Position numbers and translations under genes: made by a program
Source of the DNA: Arsukibacterium sp. UBA5043
Lineage (GTDB): Bacteria; Pseudomonadota; Gammaproteobacteria; Enterobacterales; Alteromonadaceae
Assembly: GCA_002415085.1 (NCBI GenBank)
Contig: DIBV01000005.1
Coordinates: 56,399 to 120,398 of the forward strand
Length of the DNA stretch: 64,000 nucleotides
Direction: 5' to 3'
Notes under the pieces: generated by a model
Database searches by the model: none
What the model was told of the DNA's origin: nothing
The model's input: the letters and a program-made list of their open reading frames with translations, nothing else
Shown here: positions 1-9,450 of the stretch, piece after piece
How positions within the stretch are numbered: position 1 is the stretch's first letter
How the letters are laid out: each line of letters begins with the position of its first letter

Positions 1-623
1 TCATCGCTTAGCACAACTAACCGGTGTTCGCGGGCTATTTTCAACAGCTCCAGTAAAAAAGCCTGATCATACACCGCACCGGTAGGGTTGTTTGGGTTAA
101 TCAGCACGATGGCTTTCGTTTTATTACTTATTTTATGTTTAATATCGGCAAGGTCCGGATACCAGTCCTGTTGCTCGTCACAACGATAATGCACCGCTTT
201 ACCCCCTGCCAGATTAACGGCCGCCGTCCATAACGGATAATCAGGCGAGGGGATAAGTACCTCATCGTTATTATTCAGCAAAGCCTGCAACGACATTAAG
301 ATAAGTTCTGATACACCATTGCCGATATACACGTCATCGGCATCGGCACCTCTGATACCGCGCTGCTGATAATACTGCGCAACAGCAACTCTTGCCGGAT
401 AAATACCTTGAGAATCAGAGTAGCCCTGCGCTGTTGGCAGATTATGAATAACATGTTTAAGTATTTCATCCGGCGCCTCAAAGCCAAATGGTGCCGGATT
501 ACCGATATTCAGTTTCAGAATAAGATGGCCTTCTTCCTCCATTTTTCTGGCTTCCTGTGCCACAGGACCGCGAATGTCATAACAGACTCCATCAAGCTTG
601 GTCGAACGTTCAATTGGTTTCAT
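1..623 (-). CDS. alaA: Alanine aminotransferase AlaA, 3' end cut off by window edge
   Basis: PLP-dependent class I/II aminotransferase that makes alanine from pyruvate and glutamate in the cytoplasm. The frame is open from the start codon at 623 down to base 1, about 207 codons, roughly the N-terminal half of a ~405-residue family. The translation begins MKPIERSTKLDGVCYDIRGP, very close to the E. coli AlaA start, and contains the YIGNGVSELI, PDYPLWTAAV and NPNNPTGAVY blocks, the last of which sits in the PLP site. The lysine that binds PLP lies beyond the window. An in-frame ATG at 659 would add 12 residues; 623 is preferred because it matches the family start, although neither has a strong ribosome site. 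Confidence 0.9.
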   Translation of the reverse strand, partial: MKPIERSTKLDGVCYDIRGPVAQEARKMEEEGHLILKLNIGNPAPFGFEAPDEILKHVIHNLPTAQGYSDSQGIYPARVAVAQYYQQRGIRGADADDVYIGNGVSELILMSLQALLNNNDEVLIPSPDYPLWTAAVNLAGGKAVHYRCDEQQDWYPDLADIKHKISNKTKAIVLINPNNPTGAVYDQAFLLELLKIAREHRLVVLSD

Positions 624-880
624 AGCCAGAACCGGTTTGCCCCCTAAAATAATATCCATCCAGATAGCTAAAACAATAAAGTGTAGTTGTCACATAAAGG
701 GGAATAATTTGCAATGCGCTGACCATAAATGTTGGCGAATTATCACTAAAAAAATGCTGAATTTTTTTTTAGTTCACTCCAGCGCCAGCAAAGGCTAAAA
801 TGAACATTGATTTTTCAAAGCAGTAACCGGTTAAGTTGAACTGAACTTGCTCTATAACTGTTGAATATAGTGGTGATTTT

Positions 881-1741
881 TTGATTAAAAAAAGTGCAAT
901 TATCGTTGGATGGCTGGCAGTATGTTCTGCCGCGTTAAGTCCATTCGTGGGGCTACAGCCCATCCCCCAGCAAGATTCACTGGACGAATGGCAACGCCCC
1001 GACAGAATTGCAGCGCTAGGCCAGGCGGATAAGAAAAAAGTCCTGGAACGGTTGGCATATACTGAACCGGCGATTAAATTTAAACCGTTGCCTGATTTTA
1101 ATGCAATCAGCGATACCACAGCGAAAAAACGCGCGTTTTTTGATTATCTGCGTCCTCATGTACAACGAGAAAATAACCGCTTGCGATATTTGCGCCAGCA
1201 ATTGCTGGAGTTGGCAGAGAAGAAAAGAAAAAACCAACGACTGAATATCAACGAATACGCTTTTTTATACAGTTTGTATGACGAGTTCCGGATGGATGTA
1301 GCGGAATCTGATCCGCAAATGCTTGCAGAATTATTAAAGCGGGTTGATATTTTACCCCCCAGCTTAGTGTTGATGCAGGCTGCGAACGAATCGGCTTGGG
1401 GTACCAGCCGATTCGCTGTAGAAGGCTTTAATTTTTTTGGACAGTGGTGTTTTCGTGAAGGCTGTGGACTGGTGCCACTAAGTCGTGGTGAAGATCAAAG
1501 TCATGAGGTTGCAAAATTTGATTCGCCGGCACAGAGTATCCGTAGTTATTTTTATAATCTGAACACCTTTCATACCTACGAGCCACTCAGAGATATCCGG
1601 GCAAAATTACGGGCAGAGCGAAAACCGGTCAGAGGCGAGGCGTTAGCGGCCGGTTTAGGCCGCTATTCAGAGCGGGGTGAAGAGTATATTGCAGAAATTA
1701 GCAGTATGATCCGTTTTAACCGGCGCTTTCTGGAAGATTAG
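881..1741 (+). CDS. Bax-like protein with glucosaminidase domain
   Basis: Predicted peptidoglycan hydrolase of the Bax family (E. coli bax), expected in the periplasm or at the envelope. It starts at a TTG with GGTGA just upstream; residues 1-25 form a hydrophobic signal or anchor segment. The C-terminal half is a glucosaminidase (GH73-like) domain: LVLMQAANESAWGTSRFA carries the likely catalytic Glu, followed by the FNFFGQWCF block and a YxYNLNTH-like stretch. Length, 286 residues, is usual for the family. It stands alone, divergent from alaA and convergent with ttcA. The biological role of Bax proteins is poorly defined; the enzyme class comes from the domain. Confidence 0.85.
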   Translation: MIKKSAIIVGWLAVCSAALSPFVGLQPIPQQDSLDEWQRPDRIAALGQADKKKVLERLAYTEPAIKFKPLPDFNAISDTTAKKRAFFDYLRPHVQRENNRLRYLRQQLLELAEKKRKNQRLNINEYAFLYSLYDEFRMDVAESDPQMLAELLKRVDILPPSLVLMQAANESAWGTSRFAVEGFNFFGQWCFREGCGLVPLSRGEDQSHEVAKFDSPAQSIRSYFYNLNTFHTYEPLRDIRAKLRAERKPVRGEALAAGLGRYSERGEEYIAEISSMIRFNRRFLED

Positions 1742-1759
1742 TTACGCATGTTAACTGGG

Positions 1760-2701
1760 CTAGCTTAACTGCACTATTTTCAGCCCGGTCTGGCCAGTAC
1801 TGCTCGCCAGATTATCGCTGTCGTCATCGGCAACCAGGCCAACGGGAACGGCGGGGACCCGAATTGGATCGAAAGCGGTATCTCCCTCTACGCTGCCATT
1901 AAGCTCTTTGTTTATAGCGACAAAATCGAACAACGTCTTGTCAGCCAGATGAGACGGAACGATGTTTTGCATCGCTTGAAACATGGTTTCAATCCGCCCT
2001 GGGAAGCGCTTATCCCAGTCCTGTAGCATCTCTTTAATGACTTGACGCTGTAAGCCATCTTGCGAGCCACATAAATTACAGGGAATAATGGGGAACTGAC
2101 GGGCTTGGGCATATTTTTCAATATCTTTTTCTTTGCAATACGCCAATGGCCTGATCACAATATGTTCGCCGTTATCGCTGATAAGTTTAGGTGGCATTGA
2201 TTTCATTTTGCCACCATAAAACATGTTTAAAAACAGGGTTTCAAGCATGTCGTCGCGATGATGGCCAAGGGCAATTTTGGTTGCGCCAAGCTCCTTGGCG
2301 GTTCTATACAATATACCCCGACGCAAGCGGGAGCAAAGAGAACAGGTGGTTTTACCTTCGGGAATTTTTTCTTTCACTATGGCATAGGTATCTTCTGTAA
2401 CGATGTGATAATCGACACCAATACCCTGTAAGTAGTTTGGCAGCACCTCAGCCGGAAAGCCCGGTTGCTTTTGATCAAGATTAACGGCGACAATACTGAA
2501 GCTGATAGGGGCAGACTGCTGCAGATTGAGCAAAATATCCAGCATAGTATACGAGTCTTTGCCACCGGACAGGCAGACCATAATTTTGTCGCCGTCGCTT
2601 ATCATGCCAAAGTCGCTGATGGCCTGGCCCACACCCCGGCGCAGCCGTTTATGCAGTTTATTTAAGTTGTATTGAGCTTTTGCTTGCGCGGCATGAGACA
2701 T
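1760..2701 (-). CDS. ttcA: tRNA 2-thiocytidine synthetase TtcA
   Basis: ATP- and iron-sulfur-dependent enzyme that thiolates cytidine 32 of certain tRNAs. The PP-loop SGGKDS is at residues 45-50. The cluster-binding cysteines are visible as CSLC (C120, C123) and C211 in PCNLCGSQ, matching the spacing known for E. coli TtcA. Length is 313 residues. It lies downstream of uspE and fnr on the same strand, an order also found near fnr in other gammaproteobacteria; 70 bases separate it from uspE, so separate or shared transcription is possible. Confidence 0.96.
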   Translation of the reverse strand: MSHAAQAKAQYNLNKLHKRLRRGVGQAISDFGMISDGDKIMVCLSGGKDSYTMLDILLNLQQSAPISFSIVAVNLDQKQPGFPAEVLPNYLQGIGVDYHIVTEDTYAIVKEKIPEGKTTCSLCSRLRRGILYRTAKELGATKIALGHHRDDMLETLFLNMFYGGKMKSMPPKLISDNGEHIVIRPLAYCKEKDIEKYAQARQFPIIPCNLCGSQDGLQRQVIKEMLQDWDKRFPGRIETMFQAMQNIVPSHLADKTLFDFVAINKELNGSVEGDTAFDPIRVPAVPVGLVADDDSDNLASSTGQTGLKIVQLS

Positions 2702-2771
2702 AACGACAGTAACCCTACAGAAAAATGGCGCACATTATAACCAAGTGTGCGCCATTACCATAGGGCGGATT

Positions 2772-3704
2772 TTAGTGTTTTGCTAAAGGACTGACAAAGT
2801 TAGCCGGTTTTAACGCTAAAACATCGCAATCAAGCTGATCTATCAGGTGCTCCGCGGTGTTTCCAATGATGGCGGCAGAAAAGCCGGTGCGACCGATGGT
2901 GCCGATTACCACCATTTCTGCATCCAGTTTTGCGGCCAGCGCCGGGATAATATCTTCTGGCATACCTTCGAGTACATGCGTGTCCTCTTCTGCCATATCA
3001 AACTGGCTGGCAAGCTCGGCCACCGCTTTTTCATGATGCCGGCGCATAGCACTGTTATATTGCTGCGGGTTGAATTCGGGAATTTCGATGGCGATATTAA
3101 CCGGGGTGCCGGGAAAGGCATTAACCATATGGACTCTGCCTTGTAATACTTTGGCCATCGCTTTGGCATCACTAATCACTCGTTGGTTGAGTGATTGATG
3201 ATGATCCTGCTCACTGCCGGCATTAACGGCGGCAATAATATTGCCGTTATCCGGCCATTCATGTTCTTTTACCAGCAAAACCGCACAGGGACATTTCCGT
3301 AAGATATGCCAGTCAGTAGGGGTGAAAATCATTGATTTCAGTACGTCGTGATTATGGGTACCCTTAATCACCAAATCGAAACCGTGCTCCAGCACTTCAT
3401 GCACTATTGCTTCAAATGGCCGGTTATGCCAGACCACTTTTAAATCAATATCAATGCCGGTATCTCTGGCGTCGTTAATCAGTTCGCCAACCCATAATTC
3501 ACGGTCATGAATCACAGCCTGGCGCATTGACTCCCGTTCATCACCGGACAACATCGTGGTCATTTCATAGGAAAAATCATATACCGACAAAAAGGCAGTA
3601 AGTTTGCAAGATTGTTTCCGCGCTAATTCCAGCCCGCGCTTCAAGGCCTTCTGCTGACTATCGGATGGATCTAGAACGATCAAAATATTGTTGAAAATAC
3701 TCAT
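2772..3704 (-). CDS. uspE: Universal stress protein UspE
   Basis: Tandem universal stress protein of 310 residues with two Usp domains, about residues 3-150 and 155-305. The second half keeps the nucleotide-binding pattern GTIGRTGFSAAIIGNTAEH; the first half is more divergent (KGTHNHDVLKSMIFTPTDWH), as is usual for UspE. Usp proteins help survival under stress and affect motility and aggregation, but the biochemical role is unclear. The gene follows fnr on the same strand, and a candidate FNR box lies at 3786-3799, 82-95 bases upstream of the start, which would give oxygen control. Confidence 0.93.
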   Translation of the reverse strand: MSIFNNILIVLDPSDSQQKALKRGLELARKQSCKLTAFLSVYDFSYEMTTMLSGDERESMRQAVIHDRELWVGELINDARDTGIDIDLKVVWHNRPFEAIVHEVLEHGFDLVIKGTHNHDVLKSMIFTPTDWHILRKCPCAVLLVKEHEWPDNGNIIAAVNAGSEQDHHQSLNQRVISDAKAMAKVLQGRVHMVNAFPGTPVNIAIEIPEFNPQQYNSAMRRHHEKAVAELASQFDMAEEDTHVLEGMPEDIIPALAAKLDAEMVVIGTIGRTGFSAAIIGNTAEHLIDQLDCDVLALKPANFVSPLAKH

Positions 3705-3785
3705 AGCTCACTCCCTGCTTTTTTTATTTAGCTAGCTGATTATAAACAGTGTAGTCAATAAAAAAGCAGCCGGGGTAGCTTAGGA

Positions 3786-3799
3786 TTGTGCTAAATCAA
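3786..3799 (-). promoter_or_regulatory. Candidate FNR box upstream of uspE
   Basis: The sequence reads TTGTG-CTAA-ATCAA on the + strand, compared with the FNR consensus TTGAT-N4-ATCAA: 8 of 10 conserved positions match and the right half-site is perfect. It is located between fnr and uspE, upstream of uspE. A functional site is inferred from sequence and from the fnr neighbour only. Confidence 0.4.
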
Positions 3800-3804
3800 A
3801 AAAA

Positions 3805-4509
3805 CTAACAATTGCCTGCCAATTGTTGCATTGCCAGCGGATTTTTTATAGTAATCAGCTTACCTTCAACGTTAATGAGTTCCTCTTTATGCAGTTTACT
3901 GAGTAAACGACTGATGGTTTCTACCGTTAATCCCAGATAATTACCGATATCACTGCGGGTCATCGATAAGCGGAAGGCTTTCTCCGACAAACCCCGACTG
4001 CCAAAACGCTGTGCCAGGTGATTTAAAAAGGTTGCCAGTTTTTGTTCTGCAGTTTTTCGATTCAATAACAGCATCATTTGTTGATCTGCCTGAATATCCT
4101 GGCTCATTAAGCGCATTAATTGCTGGCGTAGTTTTGGCAGTTGATCCAAAAGCAGCTCCAGATTGGGATAGGGGATTTCACAAACCATGCCGGTTTCCAG
4201 TGCTTCAGCATAGCTGCTATGCAGCTCACTATTAATGGCATCAAAACCAATGACATCACCAGGCAGGTGAAAACCGGTAATTTGCTGCTCGCCCTGCTCG
4301 GTTAAGGTAAATGTTTTAAATGACCCGGAACGGATAGCAAACAAGGCTTTCAGAGGTGTGTTGCTTTCAAACAGCATATCGCCTTTATGCAACGGCCTTT
4401 TTCGCTGAATAATGTCATCTAAACGGCTAAGTTCTTGTTCGCTCAGAGAAAAGGGTAAACATAACTGACTAAAACCACAATCCTGACAGTTAATAGCGGA
4501 ACGTTGCAT
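3805..4509 (-). CDS. fnr: Anaerobic transcription regulator Fnr (EtrA)
   Basis: CRP/FNR-family oxygen-sensing regulator that activates anaerobic and micro-oxic genes when its [4Fe-4S] cluster is intact. All four cluster ligands can be placed: C8, C11, C17 and C110, the same spacing as C20, C23, C29 and C122 of E. coli FNR. A cNMP-binding-like beta roll spans about 30-140. The C-terminal helix-turn-helix reads [19 protein letters not shown], with the ETxSR recognition core typical of FNR. The N-terminus is about 12 residues shorter than in E. coli. It sits between the cbb3 assembly genes and uspE, fitting control of both. Confidence 0.96.
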   Translation of the reverse strand: MQRSAINCQDCGFSQLCLPFSLSEQELSRLDDIIQRKRPLHKGDMLFESNTPLKALFAIRSGSFKTFTLTEQGEQQITGFHLPGDVIGFDAINSELHSSYAEALETGMVCEIPYPNLELLLDQLPKLRQQLMRLMSQDIQADQQMMLLLNRKTAEQKLATFLNHLAQRFGSRGLSEKAFRLSMTRSDIGNYLGLTVETISRLLSKLHKEELINVEGKLITIKNPLAMQQLAGNC

Positions 4510-4549
4510 AATCTGAATTCCTGACGGTACCTGAATTTACCACTACAGC

Positions 4550-5224
4550 TTAAAAAACAAGTCTTTTTAAAGCAAGGTATATCGTATAAATACCATATAC
4601 AGCTAACATGGCAGCAGCGCTATAGCGCACCACGGGCTTGTTTTTGAATGCACTCAACTGGCTGGCCATGCTTCCAAATACCAATAATGCCGGCAGAGTA
4701 CCTATGCCGAAGCTTAGCATAATCAGCGCGCCCTGGCTGGCGCTGCCACTGGCAAGACTCCAGCCCAGGGTGGAATACACCAGACCGCAGGGTAACCAGC
4801 CCCAGCACAGACCATACAGGTAAGCTTTGGGCAGGGTATCAAGTGGCATGACTTTCTGACTCAGCGGCCTGACCAACGCCCAAATATGCCGGCCAGCACG
4901 TTCCAGTAAAGTCAGCCCAAACCATAATCTGGCAATGTAGAGTGCCATCAACAGTAACAGTATCCCGGCCAGTAAACGCAACCAGATAAGCGAAACGCCC
5001 GCTATTGCCATCGCCTGTACGCCAAAATAGCCGACCAGCGCACCGAACAAGGTATAAGTGGTCAGGCGGCCCAGACTAAGCAACAATTGCATTGCCAGTT
5101 TCCAGCTGAAACGGCGCTCAGGTAAGGCCAATTGCAACGCGGCGACAATACCGCCACACATCACAATACAATGGCTGCTGCCCAGAAAACCAATCAGGAG
5201 CGCTGCGATTAAATCCGCATTCAT
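4550..5224 (-). CDS. TauE/SafE-like (DsbD_2-type) membrane protein of the cbb3 assembly cluster
   Basis: Polytopic inner-membrane protein of 224 residues with about six hydrophobic segments. The N-terminus carries HCIVMCGG (H18, C19, C23), and the middle has WGWLPCGLVYS; these paired Cys motifs mark the COG2836 group (urease accessory UreH-like or DsbD_2 domain), often annotated as sulfite exporter TauE/SafE. Genes of this group are regularly found behind ccoS. A role in copper or thiol handling during cbb3 oxidase assembly is inference from context. Its start overlaps the ccoS stop by four bases (ATGA), so the two are probably translationally coupled. Confidence 0.85.
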   Translation of the reverse strand: MNADLIAALLIGFLGSSHCIVMCGGIVAALQLALPERRFSWKLAMQLLLSLGRLTTYTLFGALVGYFGVQAMAIAGVSLIWLRLLAGILLLLMALYIARLWFGLTLLERAGRHIWALVRPLSQKVMPLDTLPKAYLYGLCWGWLPCGLVYSTLGWSLASGSASQGALIMLSFGIGTLPALLVFGSMASQLSAFKNKPVVRYSAAAMLAVYGIYTIYLALKRLVF

Positions 5225-5433
5225 TGGTCGGTTTTGTCGCGGTGAGCTGCCGATGTGTCAGAAGGTTCGTTTTGCTCAGATTTTGGCTGAGCTTGCTGTT
5301 CATCAAATAGAATGCTGAACCCTTCTTTATCCAAATCTTCAAATTGTTTGCTGCGTACTGCCCAGAAAAAAATGGCCAACCCGATCATAACAAACAAGAT
5401 GGCAATTGGAATTAGTACATAAATAATGCTCAT
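5221..5433 (-). CDS. ccoS: cbb3 oxidase maturation protein CcoS
   Basis: Small single-span membrane protein (70 residues) needed for insertion of heme and copper into cbb3 oxidase in other bacteria. The N-terminus MSIIYVLIPIAILFVMIGLA is the transmembrane helix, followed by FFWAVRSKQFEDLD, the characteristic CcoS core (W-x(4)-QFDDL type). The tail is polar and acidic. It lies directly between ccoI and the TauE-like gene. Confidence 0.95.
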   Translation of the reverse strand: MSIIYVLIPIAILFVMIGLAIFFWAVRSKQFEDLDKEGFSILFDEQQAQPKSEQNEPSDTSAAHRDKTDQ

Positions 5434-5436
5434 TAT

Positions 5437-7872
5437 TCAATGACTCTTGTTTTTTAACAGCCTGAGTGAATTTGATACTACCAGCAGAGAGCTAAATGAC
5501 ATACCCAGTACTGCTACGTACGGCGATACCAGGCCCGCCACTGCCAGGGGGATGATCAGCAGGTTATAACCTACGGCCCAGCCCAGATTTTGCCGAATCA
5601 CCCGGGCAGTTTGCTTACCAGCACTTAACAGGATAGCTAAAGTGCTGATGTCCGGTTGCAACAGTACCACATCGGCCTGGTTTTTGGATAAATCAGTGCC
5701 GGAATCTACCGCTACAGAAATATGCGCCGCATTAAAGCCCGGGCTGTCGTTAATACCATCGCCAACCATTAATACCGTATGGCCCTGGTTGACAAGGGCG
5801 TTAATGGCATTCACTTTGTCTGTGGGGCTACAACCCTGCTGCATAAAATCGAGCTTAAGCTCAGCGGCTAGCTGCGCGGCCTGACCCGAACTGTCACCAC
5901 TTAGCATTCCCACCTGATAGCCCTGCTGCTGTAGGCGAGCAATTAATTGCTCAGAGCCGGCGCGTAAGCTGTCTGCCAGGGTAATTGCCGCCAATAGCTG
6001 TTGATCAAGTGTGACAAATACATTGGCATTGCTGTGTTCCGCCAATTGCAGCTTCGTTATCTGACAAAATTCAGCGCTACCTGCTTTAAGCAATTGACCT
6101 TGCCAGGTGGCGCTGATCCCCTGGCCAATACTAATGCTAACATCGGTAAACGACAGGCTTGACTGCAAGCTGGCGGTAAAGGCCCTGGCAATAGGGTGTT
6201 CAGAATGTTTCTCCAGATTCGCAATCAGGTTTAACAGATTGCTATCATCAATGCTATCGCCAGCGGCACAGCGTATTCGTTGCACATGCTGAATACTAAA
6301 GCGGCCTTCTGTCAGCGTACCGGTTTTATCGAAAATAATATGACTTAATTGGGGTAGGGTTTCCAGTGCCTGGGGGTTTTTTACTAATATGCCGCGGCGA
6401 TTAAGCCGGGCCAGTGCACAGGTTACAGCCGTGGGCGTTGCCAGACTTAAGGCGCAGGGGCAGGTGGCGACCAGCACGGATAATGTGACCCAGAATGCCC
6501 GTTCAGTATCCAGCCAGAAATACCATAGAGCAAAGGTTGCCGCGGCTATAACCAACAAGCGTTCAACAAAATAACGGGCCAGTTTATCTGTTTTTTCGAC
6601 CAGCCGCGGTTTGGTATGTAAGGTCTGTTGTTGTAGCTGAATGATCTGGCCCAGGCGGGAATGTGCCAGCGTTGAGCTGACGGTTACGGTTAACAAGCCA
6701 TCATGGTTGATAGTGCCCGCCAGCACCGGTTCGCCGGGCTGACAACTTATCGCGGTATATTCGCCGGTTAACATCGACTGATCAACTGTGCTGTTGCCCG
6801 ATAAAACCACCCCGTCAGATGGGAACGTTTCGCCCGGCTTGACCAGAATCGTGTCGCCTGATTTCAGGCGTCGGGCCGACACTGCCTGTTGCTGGCCGTC
6901 CTTTAACAAGGTTGCTGACACCGGCATTATTTTCAACAGATTACTGGTAGCGTCCCTGGCTTGTGCCCGTGCCCGGTATTCAAAAAACTTGCCCAGCTGC
7001 AATAAGAAGGTAAACATGCAGACCGATTCAAAATATACCTCGCCACTCTGGGTCAGGGTGGCATAGCCGGAAGCAAAAAAGGTGTAATAAATGGCCAGGC
7101 TAACCGGTACATCCATGTTGAGCTGGCGGGCTTTAATGCTACGCCAGGCACTGCTGACAAAAGGCAGAGCGGCATATAACACTACAGGAAGTGTCAGTAG
7201 CATACTGATCCAGCGCAAATAACCCTGATGTGACGCATCAATGCCACTGTATTCGCCAAAATATAACGCAAAAGCCAGCATCATTACCTGCATGGTCATA
7301 ATGCCGGAAACAGCCAGTCGCTTTAAGAAACGGTTCAATTCGGTTTTAAACTGACTTTCCTGTTCATCAGCAATAAAAGGACTGGCCTGATAACCCAACT
7401 GGCTAATCAGTAACAAAATCTCACTTAGGGCAAGCTGTCCGGGCTGCCAGTTGAGTAATGCTCGTTGGGTAGACGAATTTATACTGACTTTATTGATGGC
7501 GACCTGCTTGCTAAGGTGCTTTTCAATTAACCAGGCGCAGGCCGCACAGCTCATGCCACTAATCGCTAACTCAATTTGCGAACCCTGTTGTTGTGGCTGG
7601 CTGATATCGGCCAGCACTTCAGGGCTGTCGTAGTGTTGCAAGGCGCCTCGTAGCTCGGCTGGTATCAGGTCTGCTTTTGCTGCGGCTTTGGTTCGAAATT
7701 TATAATAATCATCCAGACCACTGGCAATAATGGTCTGCGCCACGGCCTGGCAGCCCGCACAGCAAAATATTTCAGGCTTCCCTTCAATCGTCAACTGGAA
7801 GCGCTGGCCAGTTATTACCGGCTCTAAACAATGAAAACAGCTAATGTTTGCCAATCTGGCCTCTGCTGACAA
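5437..7872 (-). CDS. ccoI: Copper-transporting P1B-type ATPase CcoI (FixI)
   Basis: P-type ATPase that moves copper across the inner membrane for cbb3 oxidase assembly. In order: an N-terminal Cys-rich domain (SCFHC, CCAGC, residues 11-41) of the type found in FixI/CcoI; a heavy-metal-binding domain with GMSCAAC (C109, C112); transmembrane helices; the metal-transport motif CPC at residues 471-473; the phosphorylation site DKTGT with D515; and GDGINDSPG near the C-terminus. Length is 811 residues, normal for the family. It follows ccoH by five bases and precedes ccoS by three, clearly one operon. Confidence 0.96.
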   Translation of the reverse strand: MSAEARLANISCFHCLEPVITGQRFQLTIEGKPEIFCCAGCQAVAQTIIASGLDDYYKFRTKAAAKADLIPAELRGALQHYDSPEVLADISQPQQQGSQIELAISGMSCAACAWLIEKHLSKQVAINKVSINSSTQRALLNWQPGQLALSEILLLISQLGYQASPFIADEQESQFKTELNRFLKRLAVSGIMTMQVMMLAFALYFGEYSGIDASHQGYLRWISMLLTLPVVLYAALPFVSSAWRSIKARQLNMDVPVSLAIYYTFFASGYATLTQSGEVYFESVCMFTFLLQLGKFFEYRARAQARDATSNLLKIMPVSATLLKDGQQQAVSARRLKSGDTILVKPGETFPSDGVVLSGNSTVDQSMLTGEYTAISCQPGEPVLAGTINHDGLLTVTVSSTLAHSRLGQIIQLQQQTLHTKPRLVEKTDKLARYFVERLLVIAAATFALWYFWLDTERAFWVTLSVLVATCPCALSLATPTAVTCALARLNRRGILVKNPQALETLPQLSHIIFDKTGTLTEGRFSIQHVQRIRCAAGDSIDDSNLLNLIANLEKHSEHPIARAFTASLQSSLSFTDVSISIGQGISATWQGQLLKAGSAEFCQITKLQLAEHSNANVFVTLDQQLLAAITLADSLRAGSEQLIARLQQQGYQVGMLSGDSSGQAAQLAAELKLDFMQQGCSPTDKVNAINALVNQGHTVLMVGDGINDSPGFNAAHISVAVDSGTDLSKNQADVVLLQPDISTLAILLSAGKQTARVIRQNLGWAVGYNLLIIPLAVAGLVSPYVAVLGMSFSSLLVVSNSLRLLKNKSH

Positions 7873-7877
7873 TATAA

Positions 7878-8363
7878 CTAATATCCGAGTTTAATTTCCT
7901 GTTCAGCGGGTAGCTCAAAGGTAGCCCGCAGTTTCCAATCGCCACTGTCATCGCTGACGTTTAGCCGCCATTTTCCCGCTGGCGTAAGTGGCAACGTTGC
8001 CACATAAAGTAATTCACCACTGCGTAGCGCATCTACGGCAAAATCCTGAGCTGCCAGGGTAGGGTGGTAAAAATCCAGATGAACACTGTCCTGCAGTACG
8101 GCGTTTTCGGCAAAGCGCACCACTGCACGGTTACCGGCAATCAGCACCGTAGCGTTTAAGTTGCGCAAGGCCGCTTCCCGGTATTTTGCTAATTGTAAAT
8201 TGATACTTTTGCCTGCTTTGTAGTAATCATCAATGACTAAATCAGGCTGTTGCTGATTCATCAATACTACAGCATATATCGCCCGCAACGCGGTCAATAC
8301 CGGAATGGCAATCAGGATCCAGGGCCATACTTGTTTATACCAGGGTTTAGTATCCTGTCGCAT
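7878..8363 (-). CDS. ccoH: FixH/CcoH family cbb3 assembly protein
   Basis: Membrane-anchored protein of 161 residues. The start MRQDTKPWYKQVWPWILIAI with one N-terminal transmembrane helix is typical, followed by the DDYYKAGKSIN block (residues about 42-52) that marks FixH/CcoH, and a periplasmic beta-rich domain. It supports assembly of the cbb3 oxidase. The gene lies 112 bases after ccoP, with a stem-loop between, and five bases before ccoI. Confidence 0.92.
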   Translation of the reverse strand: MRQDTKPWYKQVWPWILIAIPVLTALRAIYAVVLMNQQQPDLVIDDYYKAGKSINLQLAKYREAALRNLNATVLIAGNRAVVRFAENAVLQDSVHLDFYHPTLAAQDFAVDALRSGELLYVATLPLTPAGKWRLNVSDDSGDWKLRATFELPAEQEIKLGY

Positions 8364-8385
8364 TGTGACCTCTATTTTGATAGTA

Positions 8386-8408
8386 CTAAGCCCCTTTACG
8401 GGGCTTAG
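8386..8408. other. Stem-loop between ccoP and ccoH
   Basis: A perfect 9-base-pair inverted repeat, CTAAGCCCC and GGGGCTTAG, with a five-base loop lies in the 112-base gap between ccoP and ccoH. Neither side has a T run, so it is not a classical terminator. It could protect or process the oxidase structural-gene mRNA and set lower expression of the assembly genes; this is inference. Confidence 0.5.
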
Positions 8409-8475
8409 AGGGTGTTAGCTTTTTTCACCCGTGATAAACAGTTATCGGCGGGTCAGGGTGAGCCGAACCTGTGGT

Positions 8476-9450
8476 TTAACGTTTATCTTCCGGGTTGGAT
8501 AACCGGTAAACGTAAGCAGTTAAAATATGTACTTTATCTTCACCAAGGGTATCTTTAAACGCTGGCATTACGCCATAGCGGCCTTTAATTAATGTCTCTT
8601 CAATGGCACCGGCTGAACCTCCATATAACCAGATATTATCGGTCAGGTTTGGTGCACCAAATGGCAGATCGTGCGCTACACTGCCTTTACCATCTGCACC
8701 ATGACAGGCGGCACATAAGCCAAATTTGGCTTTGCCGGCGGCGGCATCACGTTCATTGACTGCCCGGCCAGATAAGCTCAGGACATAGGCCGTCATTTCT
8801 TTAATACCTTGTTCGCCTAACGCGGCTTCCCAGCCAGGCATTGCAGCTCGGCGACCATACAATAACGTTTCTTTAATTTTTGCTGCACTGCCACCGTATA
8901 ACCAATCATTGTCAGTCAGGTTGGGGTAGCCTCGCTGGCCACGGGCATCAGAGCCATGACAAAGTGCACAATTTTGCAAAAACAACCGCTGGCCAATTTT
9001 CAGTGCGTCCGGATCATAAGCCAGGTCCAGTACATCACGCTTGGCAAATTGCTGAAATACCGGGCCATAAGTTTCTGCCGCCACTTCATTTTCAATATCC
9101 AGCTGCACGTTTCTGCCTTCGGCTTTCGCTGCGACCACCGCTGCGCGCGATTCTTCCAGGTTTTTAATACCCTGATTTGAACTGGTCCAGTTCAGAAAGC
9201 CCGGCCAATTTCCTAAGCCCGGATAAGCTGCCAGGTAAAATACTGACCAGATTAACGTACCGTAGAACATGTAAGTCCACCACTTAGGCAGTGGGTTATT
9301 AACTTCTTTCAGGCCGTCTACTTCATGATCGGTAGTTTCATCTTCCGGTACGCCGACGTAGTTGGTTAAATTCCAGCGCAGTAAAATAAAGCAGCCGATC
9401 AGCACTGGTAACGTTAAAACAATGATCCAAGCACTCCAAAAGCTACTCAT
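8476..9450 (-). CDS. ccoP: cbb3 cytochrome c oxidase subunit III, diheme CcoP
   Basis: Membrane-anchored diheme cytochrome c (324 residues) that feeds electrons into the cbb3 oxidase. Two N-terminal hydrophobic segments flank a short loop with PLPKWWTYMFYGT (residues 53-65), typical of CcoP. The two heme c sites are CALCH (C161-H165) and CAACH (C246-H250), each followed by a NLTDN-WLYGGS block. The reading frame is open upstream, but the start at 9450 (MSSFWSAW) is chosen because it matches the family and overlaps the ccoQ end by eight bases; the longer frame would simply read through ccoQ. Confidence 0.96.
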   Translation of the reverse strand: MSSFWSAWIIVLTLPVLIGCFILLRWNLTNYVGVPEDETTDHEVDGLKEVNNPLPKWWTYMFYGTLIWSVFYLAAYPGLGNWPGFLNWTSSNQGIKNLEESRAAVVAAKAEGRNVQLDIENEVAAETYGPVFQQFAKRDVLDLAYDPDALKIGQRLFLQNCALCHGSDARGQRGYPNLTDNDWLYGGSAAKIKETLLYGRRAAMPGWEAALGEQGIKEMTAYVLSLSGRAVNERDAAAGKAKFGLCAACHGADGKGSVAHDLPFGAPNLTDNIWLYGGSAGAIEETLIKGRYGVMPAFKDTLGEDKVHILTAYVYRLSNPEDKR

